Source: Pseudoduganella ginsengisoli
Lineage (GTDB): Bacteria; Pseudomonadota; Gammaproteobacteria; Burkholderiales; Burkholderiaceae_D
Reading direction: 5' to 3'
DNA length: 64,000 nucleotides
Assembly: GCF_009720865.1 (NCBI RefSeq)
Contig: NZ_WNLA01000010.1
Location: 62,001-126,000, forward strand
In this document: positions 52,765 to 61,852 of the stretch, piece by piece
How the letters are laid out: every line of letters starts with the position of its first letter
Numbering within the stretch: position 1 is the first letter of the stretch
Position numbers and translations under genes: made by a program
The notes under the pieces: model-generated
Told to the model about the DNA's origin: nothing
Seen by the model: only the letters and a program-made list of their open reading frames with translations
Database searches by the model: none

Positions 52765-54525
52765 ATGAAACGCTGCGCCCTGCTGCTTGCTTTGTCCGCT
52801 GCTGTTCCCCTCGCTTTTGCTAATCCGGCCCTGACGACTGTCTCCGAACGTTCGGGCTTCCAAATGACTGGCCGCTACGATGAAGTGCAGCGGCTGTGCC
52901 ACGCTTTCCAGCAAGCGTATCCGAAAGCCGTGCGCTGCTTTGAATTCGGCCGTACGCCGGAAGGGCGGCCGATGGTGGCGCTGGCAGTATCGCGTACCGG
53001 GGCGCTGACGGCGGAACAGGCGAAGAAGAAAAATGTGCCGGTGCTGCTGGTGCAGGGCGGTATCCATGCGGGTGAAATCGATGGCAAGGATGCGGGGTTC
53101 CTGGCGCTGCGCGAAGTGCTGGACAACAAGGCGGCGCCGGGTGCGCTGGACAAGCAGGTGCTGCTGTTCGTGCCTGTATTTAACGTCGATGGCCATGAGC
53201 GCTTTGGCCCCAACAACCGCCCCAACCAGCGCGGCCCCGTTGAAATGGGCTGGCGCACCACGGCGCAAAACTACAACTTGAACCGCGATTACGTGAAAGC
53301 GGATGCGCCGGAAATGCAGGCGATGCTGGCGCTGGTGAACCAGTGGGATCCGCTGGCCTACGTTGACCTGCACGTGACCGATGGCGCCAAGTTCCAGCCC
53401 GATGTGTCGATCCAGGTGGAGCCCGTGCATGGCGGCGATGCCGCGCTGATGCAGTCCGGCGTGGCCTTGCGCGACGCCGTGATGGCGGATTTGCGCGCAG
53501 CCGGTTCCGATCCCAAGCATTTCTACATTTCATTCGACAAGACCGATGATCCGACGTCCGGCTTTGTCGACAGCGTAGCGGCGCCCCGTTTTTCCACCGG
53601 CTACTTCCCGCTGCGTAACCGCTTTGCCATGCTGGTGGAAACCCATTCGTGGCGCGACTATCCGCACCGCGTGCGCGTGACGCGCAACACCATCGTGTCG
53701 CTGCTGTCGCAAGTGGCGGCCCATGGCGCCGAGTGGAGCCGGCAAGTGCGTGAAGCGGACCAGCGCGCGCTGGCGCTGGGCGGCCAGCCGGTTCCGCTCA
53801 GCTACAAGACCACGGACAAGGTGCAAATGATCCAGTTTGCCGGCTATGAATATACGCGTACGCCGTCCGACGTGTCAGGCGCGCTGTGGACCCGCTATGA
53901 CGAAAGCAAGCCGCAAATGTGGACGCTGCCGCTGCGCGACGAAGTCGTGCCGGACTTGCAGGTGGCGGCCCCGGCTGGCGGCTACATCGTGCCGGCTGCC
54001 TGGGCGGAAAAAATCAGCGCCAAGCTGAAGCAGCATGGCATTACGTACAAGGTGCTGGATAAAGAGCTGGGCAAAACCGATGTGGAAGCATTCCGCGCCA
54101 TGTCCATGAAATTCAATGCGCAATCATTTGAAGGCCGCCAATCCGTGACGGTGACGGGCGCATGGAAAACCGAACAGCGCGATATCGGCAAGGGCGCACT
54201 GTTTGTGCCGACGGCGCAGCCGAAAGCGCGCCTCGTGGTGACGATGTTTGAACCGCAAAGCGCAGATTCGCTGCACACGTGGGGCACGTTCAACACGGCT
54301 TACGAACGCAAGGAATACATGGAAGAGTATGTGGCGGAACAGGTGGCGCGCGAGCAGCTGGCCGCTGACCCGGAACTGGCTGCCGCCTTCAAGCGCAAGC
54401 TGGAATCGGACCCGGCGTTTGCTGCCAGTCCGGAAGCACGGCTGGACTTCTTTGTGCGCCGCCACGCATCATGGGATGAGCGGTATCAGCTGTATCCGGT
54501 GCTGCGCAGCGCTGTATCACACTGA
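52765..54525 (+). CDS. Exported M14 family zinc carboxypeptidase
   Basis: A 586-residue periplasmic or secreted peptidase. The signal peptide MKRCALLLALSAAVPLAFA is cut before NPALTT. The M14 domain follows, with zinc ligands HxxE in GGIHAGEIDGKD near residue 97 and a third histidine in VDLHVTDGA near residue 200; FVPVFNVDGHERFG is a further family segment. The C-terminal 250 residues are an extra region without clear family. TATAAT near 52716 is a likely -10 element and CGGAG precedes the start. The substrate is unknown. Confidence 0.9.
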   Translation: MKRCALLLALSAAVPLAFANPALTTVSERSGFQMTGRYDEVQRLCHAFQQAYPKAVRCFEFGRTPEGRPMVALAVSRTGALTAEQAKKKNVPVLLVQGGIHAGEIDGKDAGFLALREVLDNKAAPGALDKQVLLFVPVFNVDGHERFGPNNRPNQRGPVEMGWRTTAQNYNLNRDYVKADAPEMQAMLALVNQWDPLAYVDLHVTDGAKFQPDVSIQVEPVHGGDAALMQSGVALRDAVMADLRAAGSDPKHFYISFDKTDDPTSGFVDSVAAPRFSTGYFPLRNRFAMLVETHSWRDYPHRVRVTRNTIVSLLSQVAAHGAEWSRQVREADQRALALGGQPVPLSYKTTDKVQMIQFAGYEYTRTPSDVSGALWTRYDESKPQMWTLPLRDEVVPDLQVAAPAGGYIVPAAWAEKISAKLKQHGITYKVLDKELGKTDVEAFRAMSMKFNAQSFEGRQSVTVTGAWKTEQRDIGKGALFVPTAQPKARLVVTMFEPQSADSLHTWGTFNTAYERKEYMEEYVAEQVAREQLAADPELAAAFKRKLESDPAFAASPEARLDFFVRRHASWDERYQLYPVLRSAVSH

Positions 54526-54690
54526 ACGCACTGAGCGAACCAAGCGCGCTGAAGATAGCGATTGTCGTGGAGGCGACACTTTTTCTGGTTGCAGAAAAAA
54601 TACTGGTAAAATAAAAAATCAAATTATCAATAAGCTAATAGTAATTTGATACTCAATACCGGTAATGTCCAGATTTGAAGAGGTAACCCC

Positions 54691-54969
54691 ATGACTCGCA
54701 TCGATAGCGCCACCTTGACCCATGCCCAGGATGGGACGGTTCCGTCCGGCTCGGCGCCGTCTTTCGCGCACGCTGCCACGCCGGAACAGGCTGCCGCCCT
54801 GTATGACGAGCAAGCCCGCAAAGCCGCCGCAGTGGAAGCGGCGCTGGACGGCATGGGTTTTGCTGCATTGCCGGCCATGTCGGTACGCAGCCTGGATGCT
54901 ATGACGCAGGGAAATGATGTGAAACTTGCGCGTTCGCGCATCAAACAGGCGGAACCGCCGAAAAAGTAA
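54691..54969 (+). CDS. Small hypothetical protein
   Basis: A 92-residue, Ala- and Gln-rich protein with no membrane segment or recognised family. It has a good ribosome binding site (GAAGAGG) before its ATG. The 165 bases upstream are AT-rich and contain a TCAAATTA/TAATTTGA inverted repeat (54619-54649) that may be an operator. The 3' end lies 17 bases from the convergent ttcA stop. The base composition of the gene itself is ordinary, so the leader could be acquired or strongly regulated. Real expression is likely but unproven. Confidence 0.55.
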   Translation: MTRIDSATLTHAQDGTVPSGSAPSFAHAATPEQAAALYDEQARKAAAVEAALDGMGFAALPAMSVRSLDAMTQGNDVKLARSRIKQAEPPKK

Positions 54970-54986
54970 CGGTCCCGCCCGCAGCT

Positions 54987-55934
54987 TTATTCTTGCTGCA
55001 GAGGAATAATCCCCGGTACCGTGCTTGGCGTCGAGCACGGTTCTTCATCAAATGCGATATCGCCCAGCGGATTGGCCAGGCCATCGGCCTTGATGTCGGC
55101 AAAGCCAAACAAATCGCGGTCCATCAGGTGCGACGGCACCACAGTCGACAAGGCCGAGAACGTGTTTTCCACACGGCCCGGATGTTTCTTTTCCCACTCG
55201 CGCAACATGGCCTTGATTTGCTTGCGCTGCAAATTTTCCTGCGAACCGCACAAGTCGCATGGAATGATGGGGAAGTTCTTCACTTGCGCATAGCGCTCCG
55301 TGTCTTCTTCCTTCACATACGCCAGCGGGCGGATCACAACGTGCTTGCCATCATCGGACACCAGCTTGGCCGGCATGCCTTTCAGCTTGCCGCCGAAGAA
55401 CATGTTGAGGAAGAAGGTTTCCAGGATATCGTCGCGGTGGTGGCCGAGGGCGATCTTGGTCGCGCCCAGCTCATCGGCCACGCGGTACAGGATGCCACGG
55501 CGCAGGCGCGAGCACAGCGAGCACGTGGTTTTGCCTTCCGGGATCAGGCGCTTGACGATGGAATACGTATCCTGGTTTTCAATGTGGAACGCCACACCCA
55601 GTTCCGTCAGGTAGCGCGGCAGCACATCGGCCGGGAAGTTCGGCTGTTTCTGGTCCAGGTTGACGGCCACGATGTCGAAATGGATCGGGGCGCGCTCGCG
55701 CAAGGTCATCAAGATGTCCAGCAATGCGTAGCTATCCTTGCCGCCGGACAGGCACACCATGACTTTGTCGCCTTCTTCAATCATGTTGAAGTCGCCAATG
55801 GCCTGGCCGACGAGGCGGCACAGGCGCTTGTGCAGCTTGTTGTCTTCGCGCGCGATTTTGTCGGCGGCGGGTTTGGTCACAGTTGCGGCAGCGGCGGTAT
55901 CCACGGCCTGCAGGTTGTCAATCACGGCATTCAT
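54987..55934 (-). CDS. ttcA: tRNA 2-thiocytidine biosynthesis protein TtcA
   Basis: A 315-residue enzyme that thiolates cytidine 32 of tRNA. The ATP-binding PP-loop is SGGKDSY near residue 66. The CxxC in [11 protein letters not shown] and the later CDLCGSQ motif are the cysteines for the Fe-S cluster and catalysis. The N-terminal 25 residues are an Ala/Thr-rich extension. Its ATG overlaps the stop of folB by one base, so the two are co-translated. Confidence 0.95.
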   Translation of the reverse strand: MNAVIDNLQAVDTAAAATVTKPAADKIAREDNKLHKRLCRLVGQAIGDFNMIEEGDKVMVCLSGGKDSYALLDILMTLRERAPIHFDIVAVNLDQKQPNFPADVLPRYLTELGVAFHIENQDTYSIVKRLIPEGKTTCSLCSRLRRGILYRVADELGATKIALGHHRDDILETFFLNMFFGGKLKGMPAKLVSDDGKHVVIRPLAYVKEEDTERYAQVKNFPIIPCDLCGSQENLQRKQIKAMLREWEKKHPGRVENTFSALSTVVPSHLMDRDLFGFADIKADGLANPLGDIAFDEEPCSTPSTVPGIIPLQQE

Positions 55935-56332
55935 TACACGTCATCCTTGATACGGAACACTTCCACGCCCACGCCCAGGCAATCCGGGTACACGTCAGGC
56001 TTCATCGTCGATACGCGCACGGCGCGCACGCGCGGGTGCGCCAGCATGGCTTTGACCACGTCGTCGCACAGGGTTTCCTGCAAATGCACGTGGCCTTCGG
56101 CCATGCGGCGGGCAATGGTGTCGCGCATGAAATCGTAATCGACCACTTCGTGCAATTCATCCGCGTGCGGCGTGGACACGGCCAGCGGAATGTAAAGGTC
56201 AACGTTGATGAGGACGCGCTGCTCGCCCTTCTTTTCAAATTCGTGCACGCCGATGTTGATCATCACTTCATAGTCGCGAAGGAATAAACGGCGGCAATCT
56301 TGCAGGCGCGGGTGGGTGAGGGCGGACAGCAT
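55934..56332 (-). CDS. folB: Dihydroneopterin aldolase
   Basis: A 132-residue member of the DHNA family, which produces 6-hydroxymethyl-dihydropterin for folate. [23 protein letters not shown] and the [10 protein letters not shown] segment, with [18 protein letters not shown] near the end, match the family. It follows the FolM-type reductase (31-base gap) and overlaps ttcA by one base. Confidence 0.92.
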   Translation of the reverse strand: MLSALTHPRLQDCRRLFLRDYEVMINIGVHEFEKKGEQRVLINVDLYIPLAVSTPHADELHEVVDYDFMRDTIARRMAEGHVHLQETLCDDVVKAMLAHPRVRAVRVSTMKPDVYPDCLGVGVEVFRIKDDV

Positions 56333-56363
56333 GGTTGGGCTTTCTACTAATATTGAATGTAAA

Positions 56364-57146
56364 TTATTTTGCGAGGAACATCACATCGCGCGGCAAGGCC
56401 ATCAAATGCTGGCCGCCATCGACCAGCAAGGTGCAGCCGGTCAGCGCGCCCGCGTTGGCCGCATACAGCACGGCTTGCACGATATCGGCAGGGGTGCTGG
56501 AGCGGCCCAGCGGCGTTTGCTGGTGCGCGTTGGCGAACCCTTCCTCGGTCTGGTCGCCGGACACCAGGGTAATGCCTGGCGCGATGCCGACCACGCGCAA
56601 TTTCGGCGCCAGTGCCTGCGCCAGCAAGGTGGTCGCCGTATGCAGCGCAGCCTTGGATAGCGTGTAGGACAGGAAGTCGGGATTGAGATTGTACAGTTTT
56701 TGATCAAGCAAATTGATAACCACTGCTTGATGACCCTCTTTCGTGGCGGCATGCAGTGCTTGCGCCAGCAGCAGCGGGGCGGCCACATTGGCCGACATAT
56801 GGGCTTCCAGCCTTGCCTGCGTGAAGTCGGCGGCGCTGTCATAGTCGAACAGCGATGCGTTATTCACCACGCATGACACGGGGCCCAGTGCGGCCATCGC
56901 TTGCGGCAGCAAAGCCTTCACCTGCGCTTCGTCGGACAAATCGCACGGCAGCGCGGCGGCGCGCCGCCCCAGTGCGCGGATGTGCGCCACGACTTCGTGC
57001 GCTTCCGCTTGCGAATGGCGGTAATGCACGGCGATATCCCAGCCGGCTTCCGCCATGCCGACGGCGATCGCGCGTCCGATGCGGCGTGCGGCGCCCGTCA
57101 CCAGCGCGACGCGGGGATGTTCAGTGTCAGAAATGGTCAAATTCAT
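56364..57146 (-). CDS. folM: Short-chain dehydrogenase of the FolM/pteridine reductase type
   Basis: A 260-residue NADPH-type short-chain dehydrogenase. The cofactor motif is TGAARRIGRAIA; the arginine pattern TGxxxRxG is typical of pteridine reductases and FolM, not of general SDRs. The catalytic YTLSK is present, and NNAS follows the Rossmann strand. Reduction of dihydromonapterin or dihydrofolate is the probable role, which fits the folB gene next door. The start at 57146 (MNLTISDTEHP) is favoured because the 44 residues open upstream overlap the divergent methyltransferase gene and are not family-like. Confidence 0.82.
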   Translation of the reverse strand: MNLTISDTEHPRVALVTGAARRIGRAIAVGMAEAGWDIAVHYRHSQAEAHEVVAHIRALGRRAAALPCDLSDEAQVKALLPQAMAALGPVSCVVNNASLFDYDSAADFTQARLEAHMSANVAAPLLLAQALHAATKEGHQAVVINLLDQKLYNLNPDFLSYTLSKAALHTATTLLAQALAPKLRVVGIAPGITLVSGDQTEEGFANAHQQTPLGRSSTPADIVQAVLYAANAGALTGCTLLVDGGQHLMALPRDVMFLAK

Positions 57147-57178
57147 GGTCAATGGAAAACATAATCTACAATGCCGGG

Positions 57179-58330
57179 ATGTCCTTACCTGCACCCACCC
57201 CTGACGCGCTGGACGCGTCCCATGCCCTGCAACGCCTGATCGCCGCGGAAATCGCCGAGCACGGCGGTGCGATTCCATTTGCCCGCTTTATGGAACTGGC
57301 GCTGTATGCGCCGGGTCTCGGCTATTACAGCGGCGGTTCTGCCAAGCTGGGAAAAGATGGCGACTTTACAACTGCGCCGGAAATGTCACCGCTGTTTGGC
57401 GCGACCTTGGCGCACGTGGCAGCCGCTATTATCGCCCAAAGCGCCCCCCACATCCTCGAATTCGGCGCCGGCACCGGCAAACTCGCGTTCGATATCCTGA
57501 CCGAAGCACAGGCGTCCGGCATTGCCGTGGAGTCGTATTCCATCGTGGAGTTGTCCGGCGAATTGCGCGCGCGCCAGCAAGCGCTGCTGGCGTCTTTCCC
57601 GCAAGTGCAATGGCTGGACGCATTGCCGGCATCGTTTACCGGCGTGGTGTTCGGCAATGAAGTGCTCGACGCCATGCCCGTGCAACTGGTGAAAAAGACA
57701 GCGCAAGGCTGGCGTGAACTGTACGTCACTGTGGCCGATGGCGAATTCGCTTATGTGGAACGGGAACCGGGCGAAGCGCTGGCTGCGCAAATTGCCGCGC
57801 AAATCCCGGACCAGGAATACCTTGCCGACGGCTATACGACGGAAGTGCATGGCGCTGGTTGCGGCTTTATGGCCACGTTGGGTCAGATGTTGTCGCGCGG
57901 AAACAACGGCGCGGCCATCTTGCTGGATTACGGTTTCCCGGCCCACGAATATTATCTGGGCCAGCGCGATGCGGGTACGCTGATGTGCCATTACCGCCAC
58001 CACGCGCATGCGGAACCGTTTTATCTGCCGGGCTTGCAAGACATCACGGCGCACGTGGATTTCACGGCCATGGCGATAGCCGCGCAAGATGCCGGCGCGG
58101 ACGTGCTGGGCTATATGAGCCAGGCGGCGTTCCTTATTTCCGCGGGTATTGGCGACTTGCTGACGCGCACGGATCCAGCCGATGTGAAAGCCTATTTGCC
58201 CCAGGCCAACGCCGTGCAAAAGCTGCTATCTCCGGCGGAAATGGGCGAATTGTTTAAAGTATTGATTATCGGGAAAAACGTGGATTTGCCTGCTCAAATT
58301 GCTGCCGCAGACCGCACGCACAAGTTGTAA
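57179..58330 (+). CDS. MidA-family (NDUFAF7-like) SAM-dependent methyltransferase
   Basis: A 383-residue class I methyltransferase of the DUF185/MidA family. IPFARFMELALYAPGLGYYSGG and GDFTTAPEMSPLFGATLA open the chain, HILEFGAGTGKLAFDIL is the SAM-binding motif, and FGNEVLDAMPV and LLDYGFPAHEYY follow. Mitochondrial members methylate an arginine in complex I assembly; the bacterial substrate is not established. The start is uncertain: 57179 is chosen because it precedes the family N-terminus, while 57152 is an in-frame alternative. It is divergent to folM with a 32-base gap. Confidence 0.88.
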   Translation: MSLPAPTPDALDASHALQRLIAAEIAEHGGAIPFARFMELALYAPGLGYYSGGSAKLGKDGDFTTAPEMSPLFGATLAHVAAAIIAQSAPHILEFGAGTGKLAFDILTEAQASGIAVESYSIVELSGELRARQQALLASFPQVQWLDALPASFTGVVFGNEVLDAMPVQLVKKTAQGWRELYVTVADGEFAYVEREPGEALAAQIAAQIPDQEYLADGYTTEVHGAGCGFMATLGQMLSRGNNGAAILLDYGFPAHEYYLGQRDAGTLMCHYRHHAHAEPFYLPGLQDITAHVDFTAMAIAAQDAGADVLGYMSQAAFLISAGIGDLLTRTDPADVKAYLPQANAVQKLLSPAEMGELFKVLIIGKNVDLPAQIAAADRTHKL

Positions 58331-58341
58331 TATGAAGAAAT

Positions 58342-58364
58342 AACACGGTTTTTATGCCGTGTTT
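58342..58364 (+). terminator. Hairpin terminator after the MidA gene
   Basis: AACACGG and CCGTGTT form a 7-bp stem around an 8-base loop, starting 12 bases past the stop. Only a short TTT follows, so it is a modest terminator. Confidence 0.55.
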
Positions 58365-58453
58365 GCTGCGCTGTAGCGTAGGTAATCCGCTATGATGACT
58401 GGCTAGGTGCGGCATCCGCCGCGCAGTGCACCGCTCCAACAACGAACGTAACG

Positions 58454-59407
58454 ATGGGCAAAGTACATTCTCACTATGACAACCTGAAGGTGTCCCGCAT
58501 GGCGCCGCAGGAAGTCATTCGTGCTGCTTACAAGGCGCTGAGCCAAAAATATCACCCGGATAAAAACCCGGGTGACGACAAGGCTGCGCGCATCATGGCG
58601 ATTATCAATACCGCCTACGGGACGCTGTCGGACCCGCAAAAGCGCAAGGAACACGATGAGTGGATTGCTGCCGAAGAGTGGGAAATCGGCTGGCTGGAAG
58701 GTACGCATGAAGAGGGCGACCATGCTCCGGCGCACCGTAGCGAAAATTGGCCGGGTGAACCGCGCCCGGTGAAATCCGGCTTGCGGCGCAACTGGAAGTG
58801 GGGCGTGGCGCTGGGTGTCGGCATTATCGGCGGCTGGATCGGCGGCGTACTGTCGGCAGGCCAGCCGCGCTTGCAGGCGGTGCTGGCGTCCGCGCTGGGC
58901 GCCAAGAGTGAAATGAGCGCGACTGTCATGAATGCGCACGTGCCGCTGCGTCCGGCGGAAGTCGCGCCGAAGTCGGACCCGTTGGCCGACAGCTGGGCAG
59001 TCATGAAGCCCCATGTCGCCGATGCGGCGGCGCGGCCGCCTGCCATCAAGGTGATGGCGCTGTCGCAAGTGGTGCTGCCTGGCGCCGCTGCCCAGCAAGA
59101 TTGCGAAGCGGACCAGCCGACCTTGGTGGCGCCGAATGGCGAACCGTGGCCCGCACAGTCAGGCTATGTGGATGGCTTCCCGATCGGGAACAAGGGCGAC
59201 GATATGCAGTTGACGCTCGATAACAGCAACAATGCATCCGCCGTGTTCATCAAGGTGTTTGATTTGGAGCGCAAGTCCAACGTGCGCTATGCATACGTCC
59301 AGCCGCGCGATACGCTGGTGGTCGACAAGCTGGCGGCGGGCAAGTATGAAATCCGCTACCAGAACCTGGATATGGGGATAGACCGCACGGGGTGCCGGCG
59401 GAAATAA
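58454..59407 (+). CDS. Membrane-anchored J-domain protein
   Basis: A 317-residue protein. A J domain at about 5-75 with the HPDKNPGD motif (needed to stimulate DnaK) is followed by a charged linker, one membrane helix (about 113-135, WGVALGVGIIGGWIGGVLSAG) and a C-terminal region with a beta-rich stretch (about 220-317). Its RYAYVQPRDTLVVDKLAAG segment suggests a small beta-sandwich. The J domain should be cytoplasmic and the C-terminal part periplasmic. No G/F-rich or zinc-finger domain of true DnaJ is present. The partner and client are unknown. It ends at a bidirectional terminator. Confidence 0.85.
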   Translation: MGKVHSHYDNLKVSRMAPQEVIRAAYKALSQKYHPDKNPGDDKAARIMAIINTAYGTLSDPQKRKEHDEWIAAEEWEIGWLEGTHEEGDHAPAHRSENWPGEPRPVKSGLRRNWKWGVALGVGIIGGWIGGVLSAGQPRLQAVLASALGAKSEMSATVMNAHVPLRPAEVAPKSDPLADSWAVMKPHVADAAARPPAIKVMALSQVVLPGAAAQQDCEADQPTLVAPNGEPWPAQSGYVDGFPIGNKGDDMQLTLDNSNNASAVFIKVFDLERKSNVRYAYVQPRDTLVVDKLAAGKYEIRYQNLDMGIDRTGCRRK

Positions 59408-59434
59408 AAACGGCGGCCGAGGCCGCCGTTTTTT
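59406..59434. terminator. Bidirectional terminator between the J-protein and chemoreceptor genes
   Basis: A GGCGGCC/GGCCGCC stem with a three-base loop is flanked by a run of A on the left and six T residues on the right. It lies exactly between two convergent genes and can stop transcription from both sides. Confidence 0.9.
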
Positions 59435-59437
59435 ACG

Positions 59438-61126
59438 TTAAAACTCTTCCCACCCATCATCCGCAGGCGCGGTTTTCGGTGCGGCCTTGGGCGTTGCCTT
59501 CACCGCCAGCTGGCGCTGTGTCGAGGCTGGTTTCGCAACCGGCTTCGGCGCCGGCGCCGCCACTGCCGGCTCTCCGCCGATCAGCTTGAAGATGCTGACC
59601 GATTGCGCCAGGGTTCCCGCCTCATCCTGCATGGATTGCGCAGCTGCTGCGGCCTGTTCCACCAGCGCGGCATTTTGCTGCGTCATTTCATCCATCTGTG
59701 AAATCGCTTCATTGACTTGCTCAATGCCGGCGCTTTGCTCCTGGCTGGCTGATGTGATTTCACCCATGATGTCGGCCACCTGTCGTACAGACGTGACGAT
59801 CAATTCCATCGTCTGGCCCGCCTGATCGACCAGCTTGGAACCGCTGTCGACCTTTTCCACGGAATCATCGATCAAGCCCTTGATCTCTTTCGCGGCCGAG
59901 GCGGAGCGCTGCGCCAGCGACCGCACTTCGGACGCGACCACGGCAAAGCCGCGGCCCTGTTCACCGGCGCGGGCAGCTTCCACGGCGGCATTCAAGGCCA
60001 GGATATTGGTCTGGAACGCGATGCTGTCGATCACGCCAATGATGTCGACAATGCGGCTGGAACTTTCCTTGATCGAACCCATCGTATCGACCACTTGCGA
60101 CACCACCTGGCCGCCTTGCTGCGCCACGGACGATGCGGAAATCGCCAGCTGGTTGGCCTGGCGCGCATTGTCGGCATTTTGCTTCACGGTCGACGTCAAT
60201 TCTTCCATCGAGCTGGCGGTTTCTTCCAGCGAACTTGCCTGCGATTCCGTGCGGCCCGACAAGTCCATATTGCCGCTGGCGATTTCACTGGAGGCGCGGG
60301 AAATCATGGCGGAGCTGGCGCGCACGCCGTGCACCGTCATTGACAGGCTTTCATTCATATGGCGCAGCGCCAGCAGCAGTTCGCCTGTTTCCGTATGGTC
60401 GTTGGGATCGACGGCAATGGTCGCCGTCAAGTCGCCTTCGGCCACGTTCTTGGCCACGCCCACGGCTTTGTCCAGCGGGCCGGTGATCGAGCGGGTAATC
60501 AACACGGACAGCAGCGCCGTCAGCGCCAGGCCGGCAATGCCGATGGCAATCATCAGCCCGCGCGAAAACGCGATGTCGCGCTGATTTTTATTGCTGGCTT
60601 CGTCAATGTCGGCAATCTGCGTTTGCGCCATGCCCTTGGTGGCTTCCAGCAGCTTGTTCAGCGCCGGGAACGCTTCATTGTTCATTTGCGTGGCCGCGTC
60701 ATCCTTGCGGTCTTCTTCGACCAGTTCCGCCACTTTGATGTAGGCCGCGGTATACGTGGCCAGGGTTGCGCGGATCTTCGCCAAGCCTTCTTTGTCGGAT
60801 GGCGTATCGGCGGTTTTTTCCATCAAGCCCAGCGCTTCATCGATGGTTTTTTTATTGGCGTCGATAATGCCGTAGAACTGGCCGCGCTGGGCCTTGTCCG
60901 GCAAGATGAACAGGGCCAGCGTGCGGCCCGCGTTTTCACGGGCCAGGGCGTCAACTGTGTTGGCGGCGCGTGCGCTGACAAAGTCGAATTCGCGCATGTG
61001 GCGGTTGTCGCGGTCAATGGCGGTGAAGCGGGCAAAGGCCACGGCAATGACAATAATCAGCAGCGCCACCATGACGCCGAACGCTGCGTTGAGACGGGTA
61101 CGGATATTTAAGCGGGATATGTTCAT
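59438..61126 (-). CDS. Methyl-accepting chemotaxis protein with C-terminal tether
   Basis: A 562-residue chemoreceptor. TM1 lies at about 12-33, a periplasmic four-helix-bundle sensor at about 35-190, TM2 at about 192-213, then HAMP and the signalling hairpin with conserved tip (VEAARAGEQGRGFAVVA...). The last residues DDGWEEF resemble the NWETF-type pentapeptide that tethers CheR/CheB, after an Ala/Pro-rich linker. The ligand is not readable. The CheW gene lies 7 bases upstream on the same strand, so they are coupled. GG precedes the ATG. Confidence 0.95.
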   Translation of the reverse strand: MNISRLNIRTRLNAAFGVMVALLIIVIAVAFARFTAIDRDNRHMREFDFVSARAANTVDALARENAGRTLALFILPDKAQRGQFYGIIDANKKTIDEALGLMEKTADTPSDKEGLAKIRATLATYTAAYIKVAELVEEDRKDDAATQMNNEAFPALNKLLEATKGMAQTQIADIDEASNKNQRDIAFSRGLMIAIGIAGLALTALLSVLITRSITGPLDKAVGVAKNVAEGDLTATIAVDPNDHTETGELLLALRHMNESLSMTVHGVRASSAMISRASSEIASGNMDLSGRTESQASSLEETASSMEELTSTVKQNADNARQANQLAISASSVAQQGGQVVSQVVDTMGSIKESSSRIVDIIGVIDSIAFQTNILALNAAVEAARAGEQGRGFAVVASEVRSLAQRSASAAKEIKGLIDDSVEKVDSGSKLVDQAGQTMELIVTSVRQVADIMGEITSASQEQSAGIEQVNEAISQMDEMTQQNAALVEQAAAAAQSMQDEAGTLAQSVSIFKLIGGEPAVAAPAPKPVAKPASTQRQLAVKATPKAAPKTAPADDGWEEF

Positions 61127-61133
61127 GACTACC

Positions 61134-61625
61134 TTAGGCTGCGGTTGGATCGGTCAGGCCCATTTCAGGGCTGGTCATCAGGCGGTCGATATCGACCAGG
61201 ATCAGCATGCGCTCATCGATGGTGCCCAGGCCGATGATGTATTCCGTGGAAAACGCCGTCCCCATTTCTGGCGGCGGTTTGACCTGGTCTGGCGTCAAGG
61301 TGGTCACGTCGGACACGGAGTCGACGACCATGCCGACCACGCGGCCATTGATGTTGAGGATGATGACGACCGTGAACTGGTCATACACAGCCTCGCCCAG
61401 CTGGAACTTGATGCGCATGTCGACCACGGGGATCACGATGCCGCGCAAGTTAATGACACCCTTGATGAATTCCGGCGCACTGGCAATGCGCGTGACGGCT
61501 TCATAGCCGCGGATTTCCTGCACCTTCAGGATATCGATCCCGTATTCTTCCTTGCCTAATTTAAATGCCAGGAATTCACGGCCTGAAATATCGTCATCAG
61601 CATTTGCTGTGGTGGGGACTTGCAT
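61134..61625 (-). CDS. cheW: Chemotaxis coupling protein CheW
   Basis: A 163-residue single-domain CheW that links receptors to Che[37 protein letters not shown] and [21 protein letters not shown] are the hallmark beta strands. AAGGATG precedes its ATG. It is the first gene of the CheW-receptor pair. No CheA lies in the window, so the pair probably joins a kinase encoded elsewhere. Confidence 0.95.
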   Translation of the reverse strand: MQVPTTANADDDISGREFLAFKLGKEEYGIDILKVQEIRGYEAVTRIASAPEFIKGVINLRGIVIPVVDMRIKFQLGEAVYDQFTVVIILNINGRVVGMVVDSVSDVTTLTPDQVKPPPEMGTAFSTEYIIGLGTIDERMLILVDIDRLMTSPEMGLTDPTAA

Positions 61626-61743
61626 AATGTCATCCTTGTAACGAAAGTGGACGAGCGGCAGCGCCGCGCCAGACCATCAGAGTAGCGGGTTTCAGGGCTT
61701 TTTGCAGAATGTTGCCAGGATGCGCCGCTCTCAGGGGTAGGGG

Positions 61744-61772
61744 TTGTCATGGTATTAAATTCTGATTATGCT
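61744..61772 (+). promoter_or_regulatory. Likely sigma-70 promoter of the HD-GYP gene
   Basis: TTGTCA (61744-61749) and TATGCT (61767-61772) are spaced by 17 bases, a fair match to TTGACA/TATAAT. It points toward the HD-GYP gene about 80 bases downstream in the 227-bp gap after cheW. Confidence 0.5.
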
Positions 61773-61852
61773 GGGAACTAGACGTGACGTGAGCGCCGGC
61801 TCGAGCGCGAACCGCACTGCCGCAATCCGAACAGTGCGACCTGGGAGACTGT

